Positions 49,868-60,424 of a stretch of 64,000 nt of DNA are shown here, piece after piece. The notes beneath the pieces were generated by a model. That model saw only the letters and a list, made by a program, of their open reading frames with translations. It had not been told where the DNA came from and did not search any database. The stretch spans positions 372,001 to 436,000 of the forward strand of contig NZ_CP042331.1 in assembly GCF_008253865.1 (NCBI RefSeq). Direction: 5' to 3'. Positions within the stretch are counted from its first letter, which is position 1, and each line of letters begins with the position of its first letter. This DNA comes from Bosea sp. F3-2. GTDB taxonomy: Bacteria > Pseudomonadota > Alphaproteobacteria > Rhizobiales > Beijerinckiaceae. A program made the translations under genes and the position numbers.

Positions 49868-50979
49868 TGCGGCAGGGGGCGATGCGGGTTGCGGTCGTCG
49901 GCGCCGGTATCGCCGGGCTTTCCACTGCCTGGTCGCTGAACAAGCGCGGGCATGACGTCACGCTCTTCGAGCAGGCGCCGCAGATCCCCAACCCCTATGC
50001 GGCCTCGGGCGACCAGCATCGCATCATCCGCCGCGCCTATGGCGCCGCCGACGGCTACGCCCGCACCATCACCGAGGCCTTCGAGGCCTGGGACGAACTC
50101 TGGGCCGATCTCGGAAAGCGGCATTACGCGCCGTGCGGCGTGCTCGGCATCTCCCAGACGGAAGGCGATGAGGGCGAGGAGTATCGCGAGGGGCTCGACC
50201 GCACGGGCTCGCCCTATCAGCTCTACGATGCCGCCGAGGCAGCGCGGCGCTATCCCTTCATCGATCCGGCGACGATCCGCTACGCCTATCTCAGCCCGGA
50301 GGGCGGGGCGCTGTTCCCAGCCCGTATCGCGGGCGACCTCGTGCGCCTGCTGCGCGAGCGCGGCGTCGCGATTCGCGAGGGGGCGGAGGTTGCGGTCATC
50401 GACCCGGAAGTGGGCAGGCTGACCCTGGTCGATGGCGAGCAAGCGAGCTTCGACCGCATCGTGGTTTCAGCCGGGGCCTGGGTGCTGAAACTGCTGCCCG
50501 ATCTCGCCGGGACCCTGACCACCTATCGCACCGCAGTCGTCTATCTCGATCCGCCGGAGGATCTGAAGGCAGCCTGGCAGGCGGCGCCGACCATCGTCGA
50601 TGTCGGCGGCACCATCGACGGCTATGTGCTGCCGCCGGTCGATGGCACCGGTCTCAAATTCGGCGCCGGCATCCACAAGCGCCCACGCCAGCCGGGCGAG
50701 GAGCGCGAGCCGCGCCCGGGCGAGGGCGAGGTGCTGCGCGACTGTTTCTCGCCGCCCTTCGCGCGCATCGCCGAATATCGGGTCGATCGCGTCGTGACCT
50801 GCGCCTACACCTTCACCGCCGACCGCAAATTCTTCGCGCGCCAGATCGGCCGAGTCACGGCGGTCTCGGCCTGCTCCGGCCATGGCTACAAATTCGGTGC
50901 GGCCGTCGGGCGGCGTGTCGCTGCGGCGGTCGAGAGTGGCGATCAGGCCGGGCTGCTGCGCTGGCTGCGGGCGGAGTAG
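49867..50979 (+). CDS. FAD-dependent oxidoreductase, monomeric sarcosine oxidase-like (DAO family)
   Basis: A 370-residue DAO-family flavoprotein. It begins with the dinucleotide motif GAGIAGLSTAW. The C-terminal region VTCAYTFTADRKFF followed by SACSGHGYKF matches the segment of monomeric sarcosine/N-methyltryptophan oxidases that holds the covalent FAD cysteine (here the Cys of TCAYT) and the flavin-binding GHGxKF. It probably oxidises a secondary or N-methyl amine to imine with release of hydrogen peroxide; the substrate is unknown. It shares one base with der, so it is translated behind it. ATG 49882 is an alternative start. Confidence 0.88.
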   Translation: MRQGAMRVAVVGAGIAGLSTAWSLNKRGHDVTLFEQAPQIPNPYAASGDQHRIIRRAYGAADGYARTITEAFEAWDELWADLGKRHYAPCGVLGISQTEGDEGEEYREGLDRTGSPYQLYDAAEAARRYPFIDPATIRYAYLSPEGGALFPARIAGDLVRLLRERGVAIREGAEVAVIDPEVGRLTLVDGEQASFDRIVVSAGAWVLKLLPDLAGTLTTYRTAVVYLDPPEDLKAAWQAAPTIVDVGGTIDGYVLPPVDGTGLKFGAGIHKRPRQPGEEREPRPGEGEVLRDCFSPPFARIAEYRVDRVVTCAYTFTADRKFFARQIGRVTAVSACSGHGYKFGAAVGRRVAAAVESGDQAGLLRWLRAE

Positions 50980-50991
50980 CGGCTGCGGCGA

Positions 50992-51261
50992 TCAGCCGGG
51001 AAATTCCTGGTCCATGATCTCTGCGTCCGGCCGCTGTCGGTCGAGGCTTTCGCGGTAGCGGACGCAGCCGCGCAGGAATTTAGGCCAGGGTGGGACAGCG
51101 ATCTCGGGGTCGACCGTTTCCGGCAGCAATTCCCAGAGTTGCGGGTGGTGCCAGCACAGATCATGGCCGGTCGCGTCCCTGTGTGCCCTGATGCCGGCGC
51201 GAAGCCGTTTCACCTCGTCGAGAAGCTGTTCTCGCGACAGGGTTTCAAGATCGTCATCCAT
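50992..51261 (-). CDS. Conserved hypothetical protein, 89 aa
   Basis: An 89-residue soluble protein. Its first part (DDDLETLSREQLLDEVKRLRAGIRAHRD by position 2-29) is a predicted amphipathic helix. It is followed by TGHDLCWHHPQLWELLPE and a Pro/Trp-rich end with one more Cys (RGCVRYRESLD). Short proteins with this GHDLCWHHPxLW motif are widespread in proteobacteria without known function; the Cys/His pair could bind a metal. The start ATG is 51261. It converges with the DAO-family gene and lies 55 bases after the end of the SDR gene. Confidence 0.8.
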   Translation of the reverse strand: MDDDLETLSREQLLDEVKRLRAGIRAHRDATGHDLCWHHPQLWELLPETVDPEIAVPPWPKFLRGCVRYRESLDRQRPDAEIMDQEFPG

Positions 51262-51316
51262 GGGCCCTCCTGCTGCAGGAACGAGGCAGCAGGATTCTGG
51301 TTCGCGGCCCGGATGC

Positions 51317-52057
51317 TCAGGCCGGCAGCTGTGGCGTCAGCACCTTGCCCTGCGGGAAATCGAAGATCTTGCCGCTCTCGGTCCAGTCCGGCGAGGCGAG
51401 CCTGACCAGATGCGGCGCCAGATCCTCCGGCGTCTTCAGCGTCATCGGGTCCTCGCCCGGCATCGCCTCGGCGCGCATGCGGGTGCGCAGCGGCCCCGGA
51501 TTGACCAGCATGACCTTGACCGGCGTCGTCGCCGTCTCCGCGGCGTAGGTGCGCGCCAGCGCCTCCACGGCGGCCTTGGAGATCGAGTAAGGCCCCCAAT
51601 AGGCGGTGCACTTATGCGCGGCGCCGGAGGACATCAGCAGGACACGGCCCGCATCCGAGGCGCGCAGCGCCGGGTCGAGCGACTTGATCAGCCGCCAATT
51701 GGCGGTGACGTTGGTGTCGAGCACCTTGGCCCAGTCCTTCTCGGTCGCGTGGCCGAGCGGGGTCAGGGGGCCGAGGATGCCGGCATTCGCCAGCAGGATG
51801 TCGAGCTTGCCCCAGCGCTCCAGCAGGGCCGGGCCTAGCTGTTCCAGCCCCGTGGCATCGCCGAGGTCGAGCGGCACGAGCGTGGCGCTGCCGCCGATCT
51901 CGCGGATCTCGTCGTCGAGCTCCTCCAGAGCGCCGGCCGTGCGGGCAAGCGCGACGACATGGGCGCCGGCCCGCGCGAAGGCAAGCGCGGCGGCACGGCC
52001 GATGCCGCGCGAGGCACCGGTGACGAGCGCGAGGCGCCCCTCGAGAGGCTTGGTCAT
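51317..52057 (-). CDS. SDR family NAD(P)-dependent oxidoreductase
   Basis: A 246-residue classical short-chain dehydrogenase: cofactor motif TGASRGIG (14-21), LANAG, the catalytic Ser in LLMSSGAAH and the YSISK dyad (Tyr-x-x-x-Lys), then NPGPLRTRMRAEA. It starts 16 bases after the purF stop and belongs to the cvpA-purF-SDR end of the operon, an order common in Hyphomicrobiales. Substrate unknown. Confidence 0.92.
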   Translation of the reverse strand: MTKPLEGRLALVTGASRGIGRAAALAFARAGAHVVALARTAGALEELDDEIREIGGSATLVPLDLGDATGLEQLGPALLERWGKLDILLANAGILGPLTPLGHATEKDWAKVLDTNVTANWRLIKSLDPALRASDAGRVLLMSSGAAHKCTAYWGPYSISKAAVEALARTYAAETATTPVKVMLVNPGPLRTRMRAEAMPGEDPMTLKTPEDLAPHLVRLASPDWTESGKIFDFPQGKVLTPQLPA

Positions 52058-52073
52058 GTCGGCTTCCGGTGGC

Positions 52074-53546
52074 TCAGCCGGCCTCGGCCAGCAGGGAGAT
52101 CTGCTGCTTGGCGCTTTCGCCGATCACGTCGGTCAGTGAGGTCGGATAATCGCCGGTGAAGCAGTGGTCGGTGAATTGCGGCCGGGCAGGGTCGCGCCCC
52201 TCATGGCCCATGGCGCGGTAGAGCCCATTGACCGAGATGAAGGCCAGCGAATCCGCGCCGACGAACTGCCGCATCTCCTCCAGCGAATGCGTGGCGGCGA
52301 GCAGCTTCTCGCGGTCGGGCGTGTCGATGCCGTAATAGTCAGGATGGGTGATCGGCGGCGACGAGATGCGGAAATGCACCTCGCGGGCGCCGGCCTCGCG
52401 CATCATCTTCACGATCTTGAAGGAGGTCGTGCCGCGCACGATCGAATCGTCGACCAGCACGATGCGCTTGCCCTCGACCACCGAGCGGTTGGCCGAGTGC
52501 TTCAGCTTGACGCCGAGCTCGCGGACCTTCTGCGTCGGCTCGATGAAGGTGCGGCCGACATAGTGGTTGCGGATGATGCCGAGCTCGAAGGGGATGCCGC
52601 TCGCCTGCGCAAAGCCGAGCGCGGCCGGAACGCCGGAATCCGGCACGGGCACCACGACATCGGCATCGGCCGGCGATTCCTGCGCCAGGACCGCACCCAT
52701 CGCCTTGCGGCGCTCATAGATGCTGCGGCCCTTCACGATGGAGTCGGGGCGGGCGAAATAGATATACTCGAAGATGCAGGGCCGCTCCGGCACCGGCGGG
52801 AAGGGTTTATGGCTCTCAATGCCGCTCTCGGAAATGATCACGACCTCGCCGTTCTCGACCTCGCGGATGAACTTGGCGCCGATGATGTCGAGCGCGCAGG
52901 TCTCCGAGGTCAGGATCGGGCAGCCGTCGAGCTCGCCCAGCACGAGCGGGCGGATGCCGAGCGGATCGCGCGCGCCGATCAGCTTCTTGTTGGTGATGCC
53001 GACGAAGGCATAGGCGCCCTCGATCTGGCGGATCGCCTCGATGAAGCGATCGATAAATTGCTGCTTGCGGCTGCGCGCCACGAGATGCAACAGGACCTCG
53101 GTGTCGGAGGTCGACTGATAGATCGCGCCGTCGCGGACGAGCTCGCGCCGCAGCGTCAGCCCGTTGGTGAGGTTGCCGTTATGCGCCACCGCGAAACCGC
53201 CGCCATGCAGCTCGGAGAAGAGCGGCTGGACGTTGCGCAGGATGGTCTCGCCCGTCGTCGAGTAGCGGACATGGCCGATGGCCTGCTTGCCCTTGAGCTT
53301 GTCGATGACGCTTGCTTCCGAGAAGGCGTCGCCCACGAGACCGAGACGGCGCTCGGAATGGAAGCGCGTGCCGTCGAAGGAGACGATGCCCGCCGCCTCC
53401 TGGCCGCGATGCTGGAGCGCGTGCAGGCCGAGCGCCGTCAGCGCCGCCGCGTCGGCATGGCCGTAAATGCCGAAGACGCCGCATTCCTCCCGCAGCCGGT
53501 CGGCATTGGGGTCGAAGGCGGTCTCAGTCTCGGTCTGCGAGTTCAT
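52074..53546 (-). CDS. purF: Amidophosphoribosyltransferase
   Basis: A 490-residue PurF, the first committed enzyme of purine synthesis (PRPP + glutamine to phosphoribosylamine). A short propeptide (21 residues) precedes the Cys22 nucleophile (ECGVFGIYGH). The glutaminase site shows ALQHRGQEAAGI and HNGNLTNG; the PRPP loop is VLVDDSIVRGTTS. ATG 53546 with GGAG upstream is preferred to GTG 53558. Conserved Cys residues for an Fe-S cluster as in Bacillus PurF are not evident. Confidence 0.96.
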   Translation of the reverse strand: MNSQTETETAFDPNADRLREECGVFGIYGHADAAALTALGLHALQHRGQEAAGIVSFDGTRFHSERRLGLVGDAFSEASVIDKLKGKQAIGHVRYSTTGETILRNVQPLFSELHGGGFAVAHNGNLTNGLTLRRELVRDGAIYQSTSDTEVLLHLVARSRKQQFIDRFIEAIRQIEGAYAFVGITNKKLIGARDPLGIRPLVLGELDGCPILTSETCALDIIGAKFIREVENGEVVIISESGIESHKPFPPVPERPCIFEYIYFARPDSIVKGRSIYERRKAMGAVLAQESPADADVVVPVPDSGVPAALGFAQASGIPFELGIIRNHYVGRTFIEPTQKVRELGVKLKHSANRSVVEGKRIVLVDDSIVRGTTSFKIVKMMREAGAREVHFRISSPPITHPDYYGIDTPDREKLLAATHSLEEMRQFVGADSLAFISVNGLYRAMGHEGRDPARPQFTDHCFTGDYPTSLTDVIGESAKQQISLLAEAG

Positions 53547-53584
53547 GGCGAGCTCCACGCGGGGACGGTGACTCTACGCGTCAA

Positions 53585-54202
53585 TTAGGGACGGGATGGG
53601 GCGGGCGCAACCGGCGCCGGCGTCGCCGGGCTGCGCGGTTCCTCCGCCGGGGCCTCGGTGGTTTCCTCCGGCTTCTGCTTTTTCAGCAGGTTCTTGATGA
53701 AGTCGGCATTCACATCCTGCGGCAGCATCGCGAGCAGCGAGCGCCCGGTCTCCTCCAGCACGGGCTTGGCCTTGGCGTCCTTGGCCCAGACCGGCATCTT
53801 CTCGTTGCCGACCAGCCCGGCGAAGAAGAGATAGCCGATCACCGCCAGCAGCAGCCCGCGCGCGGCGCCGAAGACGAAGCCGAGCGTGCGGTCGAGCGCG
53901 CCGATGCGCGAATCGAGCACGAAGTCGGAAATCTTGGCCGTCACGATCGAGACGACGATCAGCGTGCCGAGGAACAGAGCGGCGATCGAGGCGACGAGGG
54001 CGATCGTATCCTGCGCCGAGCTTGCCGGGATGTATTGCTTCACGAAGGGCAGGAGCTGCGGGTGGAAGATCCAGGCCACCGCCGCGGCGGCGATCCAGGA
54101 GGCGATCGCAAGCACTTCGCGCGTAAAGCCGCGGACGGCAGCGAGCAAAGCCGAGATCAGAATCACGCCGATGACGACGAGATCGAGAATGGTGACAGGC
54201 AT
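53585..54202 (-). CDS. cvpA: CvpA family membrane protein
   Basis: A 205-residue protein with four hydrophobic segments in the first 135 residues and the CvpA motif (TILDLVVIGVILISALLAAVRGFTREVL), followed by IGALDRTLGFVFGAARG. The C-terminus is a Pro/Ala/Glu-rich soluble tail (about 165-205). CvpA proteins, named for colicin V production, lie upstream of purF in many proteobacteria, as here. The molecular role is still unclear. Confidence 0.93.
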   Translation of the reverse strand: MPVTILDLVVIGVILISALLAAVRGFTREVLAIASWIAAAAVAWIFHPQLLPFVKQYIPASSAQDTIALVASIAALFLGTLIVVSIVTAKISDFVLDSRIGALDRTLGFVFGAARGLLLAVIGYLFFAGLVGNEKMPVWAKDAKAKPVLEETGRSLLAMLPQDVNADFIKNLLKKQKPEETTEAPAEEPRSPATPAPVAPAPSRP

Positions 54203-54307
54203 GGGAGGGCCGCTTTGCTGTGGTCTGGTCCGGCCGGCCGCAAATAAGGTGGCCGTTTCGGCTTTGCTATACGCGTTCCCGCCGTCTGCGTCACCCTTGC
54301 GGGGAAG

Positions 54308-55708
<1,401 letters not shown>

Positions 55709-55723
55709 CAGCGAGGCTCCGCC

Positions 55724-55868
55724 GTCATTCCGGGGCGCGCCGCAGGCGCGAGCCCGGAAACCATGAACGCGACCTCATTGGGTAAAGCGCTGCGGTTGCA
55801 ACTCGCTTCACGATGGATGCCGTGTTCATGGGTTCCGGGCTCGCGCCTGCGGCGCGCCCCGGAATGAC
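55724..55868. repeat. Family C palindromic repeat without a nested element
   Basis: Outer arms GTCATTCCGGGGCGCGCC...GAGCCCGGAAACCATGAA and TTCATGGGTTCCGGGCTC...GCGCGCCCCGGAATGAC. The centre (about 55772-55820) is an unrelated sequence, in contrast to the copies at 46192 and 61352, where a family B palindrome occupies this place. Confidence 0.85.
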
Positions 55869-55886
55869 GATGGAGTTCGTCACGTC

Positions 55887-57017
55887 CTACAGCCCCACAT
55901 ACCGCCGCGCATAGCGCCGGCCGAGGCTGGTCAGGATCTCGTAGCCGATCGTCTTGGCACCGGCGCCGACGGCTTCAAGGTCGAGCGGGCCGCCGATCAG
56001 CGTCACGCTCGCGCCGCGCTGGGCCGCGCTCGCAGGCGCCTCGGTGACGTCGATGATGATCAGGTCCATCGAGACCGTGCCGACGAAGGGGCAGAGGATG
56101 CCGTCCAGCAGCGCGGAGCCGCCGGTCGTGCCGTCGGTCCAGCTGCCGTTGCGCGGATAGCCGTCGGCATAGCCGAGGCAGATCGTGGCGAGCCTGCGCC
56201 TGCCCTTGGCGGTCCAGCGGCCGTTATAGCCGACCTGCGTGCCGGCCTCGACCTCACGGACCTGGATGATCCGGGCCTCGAGCCCGATGACGGGCTGCAT
56301 CGGGTTCGGCTTCCCGGGCGTCGGGTTACCGCCATAGAGCGCATAGCCCGGCCGGGTGAGCTGGTAGGATGGACAGTTCTCGAGGAAGTGCCCCGAGGAG
56401 TTCTTGAGCGAGGCCGGAATATCGGGGAGAGCGGCCGCGATCTCGGCGAAGGCGGCGATCTGGCGGGCATTGGCCGGATCGGTCTTGTCCTCAGACGACG
56501 CGAAATGGCTCATCAACAAGCCGATATCGGCGGCGGCGATCACGCCGGATTTCTCGCGGGCGAGGTTGAGCCCTTCGCCGGGCCAGAGCCCGAGCCGGTT
56601 CATCGCGGTGTCGACATGCAGCGCGGCGGGGCGCGTCCTGGCGCCGCTCTGCCGGAACGAGGCCCATTCCAGCAGCTCCTCATGCGAGCCGAGAACCGGC
56701 GAAAGCGCATGTTCGGCATAGGCGCCGCAGGTGCCGGGCAAGAGCCCGTTCAGCACATAGATCGTCGCCTCGGACGCGACCTTGCGGGCGCGGATGCCCT
56801 CGGAGACATGAGCGACGAACAAGCTCTTGCAGCCGGCTTTCGTCAGCGCCGTCACGGTTGGCTCGATGCCGAGGCCATAGGCGTCCGCCTTGACGACGGC
56901 GCCCGCCTCGGAACCGGCTTGCTTGCCGAGAAGGCGCCAGTTCGCCACCAGCGCGTCGAGGTCGATGGTCAGCGTCGCGCCATAGGCGCCGGTATCAAGC
57001 GGATCTGCAGACATCAT
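55887..57017 (-). CDS. alr: Alanine racemase
   Basis: A 376-residue PLP enzyme that makes D-alanine for peptidoglycan. The PLP lysine is Lys43 in VVKADAYGLG; the second catalytic base is Tyr264 in VGYNGRW. Other family signs are HVDTAMNRLGL, SLKNSSGHF and GTVSMDLIIIDVT. The ATG at 57017 overlaps the dnaB stop (ATGA), so the two are coupled. Confidence 0.95.
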   Translation of the reverse strand: MMSADPLDTGAYGATLTIDLDALVANWRLLGKQAGSEAGAVVKADAYGLGIEPTVTALTKAGCKSLFVAHVSEGIRARKVASEATIYVLNGLLPGTCGAYAEHALSPVLGSHEELLEWASFRQSGARTRPAALHVDTAMNRLGLWPGEGLNLAREKSGVIAAADIGLLMSHFASSEDKTDPANARQIAAFAEIAAALPDIPASLKNSSGHFLENCPSYQLTRPGYALYGGNPTPGKPNPMQPVIGLEARIIQVREVEAGTQVGYNGRWTAKGRRRLATICLGYADGYPRNGSWTDGTTGGSALLDGILCPFVGTVSMDLIIIDVTEAPASAAQRGASVTLIGGPLDLEAVGAGAKTIGYEILTSLGRRYARRYVGL

Positions 57018-58501
57018 TCACGGTCCGGGAGGCGGAGGTCGTCGGCGCGGTCGGAGAAGCGCGTCACGTCGGCGTCGAACTGCAGGGCGACCGCTCCGGT
57101 CGGGCCGTGACGCTGCTTGCCGATGATCAGCTCGGCGACGCCGTGGGCGGCTTCCATCTCGATCTGCCACTTGTTGTGCTCTTCGGTGCCGGGACGCGGC
57201 TCCTTGCCCTTGAGATAATACTCTTCTCGATAGACGAACATCACCACGTCGGCGTCCTGCTCGATCGAGCCCGATTCGCGCAGGTCCGAGAGCTGCGGGC
57301 GCTTGTCGTCGCGGCTCTCGACCTGACGCGAGAGCTGGGAGAGCGCGATGATCGGAACGTTGAGCTCCTTGGCCAGTGCTTTCAGGCTGGTGGTGATCTC
57401 GGTCAGCTCCTGCACGCGGTTCTGCCCGCTCTTGGCCGAGCCGGAGAGGAGCTGGAGGTAGTCGATGAAGAGGACGTCGAGCCCCTTCTGGCGCTTGAGG
57501 CGTCGGGCGCGCGCCATCAGCTGCGCGATCGAGATGCCGCCGGTCTGGTCGATATAGAGCGGCAGCTTCTCGATCTGTGCGGCGACGTCGGTGAGCCGGG
57601 CGAAGTCGCCCTCGGTGATGCGCCCCTGCCTGATCTTGTAGGAGGAGATGCTCGATTGCTCGGCGACGATACGGGTCGCGAGCTGGTCGGCCGACATTTC
57701 GAGCGAGAAGAAACCGACGATGCCGCCATCGACGGACTTGATCGTGCCGTCCTCCTGCCGCTCGCCGCGCCAGGCCTTGGCGATGTTGAAGGCGATATTG
57801 GTCGCGAGCGAAGTCTTCCCCATGGCGGGGCGGCCGGCGAGCACGAGCAGGTCGGAGCGCTGCAGGCCGCCCATACGCTGGTCGACGTCGCGCAGGCCCG
57901 TCGAGATGCCGGAAAGACCGCCGGCGCGTTGATAGGCGCTTGCGGCCATATCGATGGCGAGGCGAAGTGCCCCGTCGAACTTCTGGAAGCCGCCTTCGTA
58001 GCGGCCCTTTTCCGCGAGTTCGTAGAGCTTGCGTTCGGCTTCCTCGATCTGCTCGCGCGGCGCCATCTCGACGGGAGCGTCATAGGCGACGTTGACGAGG
58101 TCCTCGCCGACGCCAATGAGCTGGCGGCGCACCGCGAGGTCATAGATCGTGCGGCCGTAGTCGCCGGCGTTGATGACGGTCGTCGCCTCCGCGGCGAGCC
58201 GGGCGAGATACTGGCTCGGCGTGATCTCGCCGAGGTCGAGGTCGTTGACGAAGGTCTTGAGCGTGATCGGCGTCGCAATCTTGCCGGCCCGGATCAGGCT
58301 CGCCGTCAGCTCGAAGACGCGCTGGTGGATCGGCTCGAAGAAATGATCCGCCAGCAGGAAGTCGGAGACGCGATAGAAGGCGTCGTTGTTGACCAGGATC
58401 GCACCCAGCAGCGCCTGCTCAGCCTCGATGTTGTGAGGCTGGACGCGATACTCCGCCTCACGGTTGTCGAGGCGGGCGACGAGGGCTGTAGCGGTGGCCA
58501 T
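57014..58501 (-). CDS. dnaB: Replicative DNA helicase DnaB
   Basis: A 495-residue hexameric helicase. The N-terminal domain starts at PHNIEAEQALLGAIL (about 22-36). The RecA-like domain has Walker A GRPAMGKT (223-230), Walker B LFIDYLQLL and the DnaB-type SQLSRQVESRDDKRPQLSDLRESG segment (by key residues). No intein is present. It follows rplI on the minus strand but is separated by a terminator, so it has its own promoter in 58502-58660. Confidence 0.97.
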   Translation of the reverse strand: MATATALVARLDNREAEYRVQPHNIEAEQALLGAILVNNDAFYRVSDFLLADHFFEPIHQRVFELTASLIRAGKIATPITLKTFVNDLDLGEITPSQYLARLAAEATTVINAGDYGRTIYDLAVRRQLIGVGEDLVNVAYDAPVEMAPREQIEEAERKLYELAEKGRYEGGFQKFDGALRLAIDMAASAYQRAGGLSGISTGLRDVDQRMGGLQRSDLLVLAGRPAMGKTSLATNIAFNIAKAWRGERQEDGTIKSVDGGIVGFFSLEMSADQLATRIVAEQSSISSYKIRQGRITEGDFARLTDVAAQIEKLPLYIDQTGGISIAQLMARARRLKRQKGLDVLFIDYLQLLSGSAKSGQNRVQELTEITTSLKALAKELNVPIIALSQLSRQVESRDDKRPQLSDLRESGSIEQDADVVMFVYREEYYLKGKEPRPGTEEHNKWQIEMEAAHGVAELIIGKQRHGPTGAVALQFDADVTRFSDRADDLRLPDRE

Positions 58502-58661
58502 GGCCGTCCCGATAAATCAATGTTGATTGATACTTCAAGCCGACATTTGGCCGCTCACGCGCATGGTGCCACAGCGACTCTGTCGGGAATGATCTAGCTT
58601 AACACTTTGTCAGCCAGCGCCAGCAGGCAAATGCGGTTACCCCCGTTCTCCAGAGGCAGGA

Positions 58662-58692
58662 AACGAAAAAGGCGCCGTGTTGCCACGGCGCC
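58662..58692 (-). terminator. Rho-independent terminator of the rpsF-rplI operon
   Basis: On the minus strand GGCGCCGTG, a four-base loop and CACGGCGCC form a nine-pair stem (58692-58671) followed directly by TTTTT (58670-58666). It lies 27 bases after the rplI stop and separates the ribosomal-protein operon from dnaB. Confidence 0.88.
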
Positions 58693-58719
58693 CTTGACAC
58701 AGCTTGGGAGCGATTTGGC

Positions 58720-59283
58720 TCAGCGCTCGTCGTCGCCGGCCTCGGCCAGCGCCGCGCCGACCTCGAGGCCGAGGTCGTCCAGATCGAACTCCTCGCGGGC
58801 GGTGACGTTCTCGCCGGCGGCCTGACGGTGAGCCTCTTCAGCCGAGCGGGCGACGTTGACGGTGATCGTGACCGCGACTTCCGGGTGCAGCACGACCGGG
58901 ACGGTGTGCAGGCCCAGCGTCTTGATCGGATGGTTCAGCGTCACCTGGCCGCGCGAGACATTGAAGCCGTCCTTGGTCAGCGCATCGGCGATGTCGCGGG
59001 TCGAGACCGAGCCGTAGAGCACGCCGGACTCGCCCGACTGGCGCAGGATGGTGACGCTCTGGCCATTGAGGCGCTCGGCGACCGAATCGGCCTCGGACTT
59101 CAGCTCGAGGTTGCGGGTCTCGAGCTCGAGCTTCTGGCTCTCGAAGCGCTTCTTGTTGTCCTCGGTGGCGCGCAGCGCCTTGCCGCGGGCGAGCAGGTAG
59201 TTACGGCCGAAGCCGTCGCGGACGCGGACGATGTCGCCCATCTGGCCGAGCTTGGCGACGCGCTCGAGCAGGATCACTTCCAT
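58720..59283 (-). CDS. rplI: 50S ribosomal protein L9
   Basis: A 187-residue L9. The N-terminal globular domain (MEVILLERVAKLGQMGDIVRVRDGFGRNYLL by position 1-31), the long connecting helix and the C-terminal domain (GVLYGSVSTRDIADAL) are all visible. It is about 40 residues longer than E. coli L9 because of an acidic tail (EEFDLDDLGLEVG), usual in alphaproteobacteria. ATG 59283 has AGGAGA upstream. Confidence 0.97.
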   Translation of the reverse strand: MEVILLERVAKLGQMGDIVRVRDGFGRNYLLARGKALRATEDNKKRFESQKLELETRNLELKSEADSVAERLNGQSVTILRQSGESGVLYGSVSTRDIADALTKDGFNVSRGQVTLNHPIKTLGLHTVPVVLHPEVAVTITVNVARSAEEAHRQAAGENVTAREEFDLDDLGLEVGAALAEAGDDER

Positions 59284-59315
59284 GGGTCTTCTCCTTGATG
59301 TCTTCAGTCTGGGTT

Positions 59316-60263
59316 TCAGGAATGGGTAGGCGGAGGCGGCAGCGCGGCCCGCTTGCGCAGGCCGAGAAGCGTGTCGACGAGGCCGACGAGCGCGAGCAGC
59401 GGCGTCAGCACGGCCTGCATCACGATGAGCGCGACATAGACCGAGACCAGCATCGGCAGCCGCCAGGGGCGGCCGCGCGAGATGTCGTGCAGCAGGCAAA
59501 GTCCGCTGAACATGAAGGCGGCGAACAGCGCGCCGACCAGGGCGATCGCAGCGACGCCGATAAAGCCGCCCAACGCCGCGACCACGGCAGCGGCGGCCAG
59601 GAGCAGCAGCGCCTGGCGCGGCAGGGAGGCCGATGGAATGAAGGGCCAGGGGCGCGGCAGTCGGTCGGACATCTTCACGGTGCGCGCCGCCAGCCAGAGA
59701 TTGGCGGTGATGGTGGTGACGAAGGAGGCACCGATGCCGAGCGGCACCGCAGGTGCCAGGTTCTGCGCGAGTTCCTGAACCTGGACGTCGGCCGGTAGCG
59801 CGATCAGCTTGCCGCGCACCATCTCGTTCAGCAGGTTCTCGATCATGCGCGCGATCACCGAGCGATAGGTCTCGTAATCGGTGGTCATCACCAGCGCGCT
59901 GCCGACGGTGGCAAGCGCGGCGGTGGCGGCGATCCAGAGCAGCAGGTTGCCGAGCGGGTACCATTCGACTCCGCCCTGGGCGTCGCCGCGGGCGAGCAAA
60001 GCGAGATAGGCGATCCACCAGGCTGGCAGGCCGATGATCAAGGCGAAGGCGATGCCGCCCGTCGGCGCGAGCGCGACGGCGACGGCGAGCGCGCCGGCAG
60101 CCGTGGCGAACAGTCCGGAACGGTGGTTCCAGCCGAGCGAGGCGATGAAGATCGGGAGGGGGGCGGCAGAATACAGCAGGGCCGCCAGCGGCGATCCGGT
60201 GATCACCACTGAGAAGAGCAAGGCCGAAACGAGGCCCGCGCCGATGCCGACAATCGGAATCAT
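59316..60263 (-). CDS. DUF2232 family membrane protein
   Basis: A 315-residue integral membrane protein with about eight hydrophobic segments. It lies between rpsR and rplI, the standard place of DUF2232 proteins in Hyphomicrobiales. No catalytic motif is visible. The similar YybS proteins occupy the equivalent place in firmicutes. Function unknown. Confidence 0.88.
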   Translation of the reverse strand: MIPIVGIGAGLVSALLFSVVITGSPLAALLYSAAPLPIFIASLGWNHRSGLFATAAGALAVAVALAPTGGIAFALIIGLPAWWIAYLALLARGDAQGGVEWYPLGNLLLWIAATAALATVGSALVMTTDYETYRSVIARMIENLLNEMVRGKLIALPADVQVQELAQNLAPAVPLGIGASFVTTITANLWLAARTVKMSDRLPRPWPFIPSASLPRQALLLLAAAAVVAALGGFIGVAAIALVGALFAAFMFSGLCLLHDISRGRPWRLPMLVSVYVALIVMQAVLTPLLALVGLVDTLLGLRKRAALPPPPTHS

Positions 60264-60424
60264 GCGTCCGTCCTGCTGTCCCGCTGCTCGTCGCCTTCCG
60301 GCTCGGCAGGGTGAGAGGCTCCTGGCCTCAACGAACCCGAGGGAGTTTCACCGCCGGGCGACTGGTTGATCTTGAAAGCGAGAACCGGAGGCGCCGGGGC
60401 GCCTCCGGGAATATCAATATCCGC

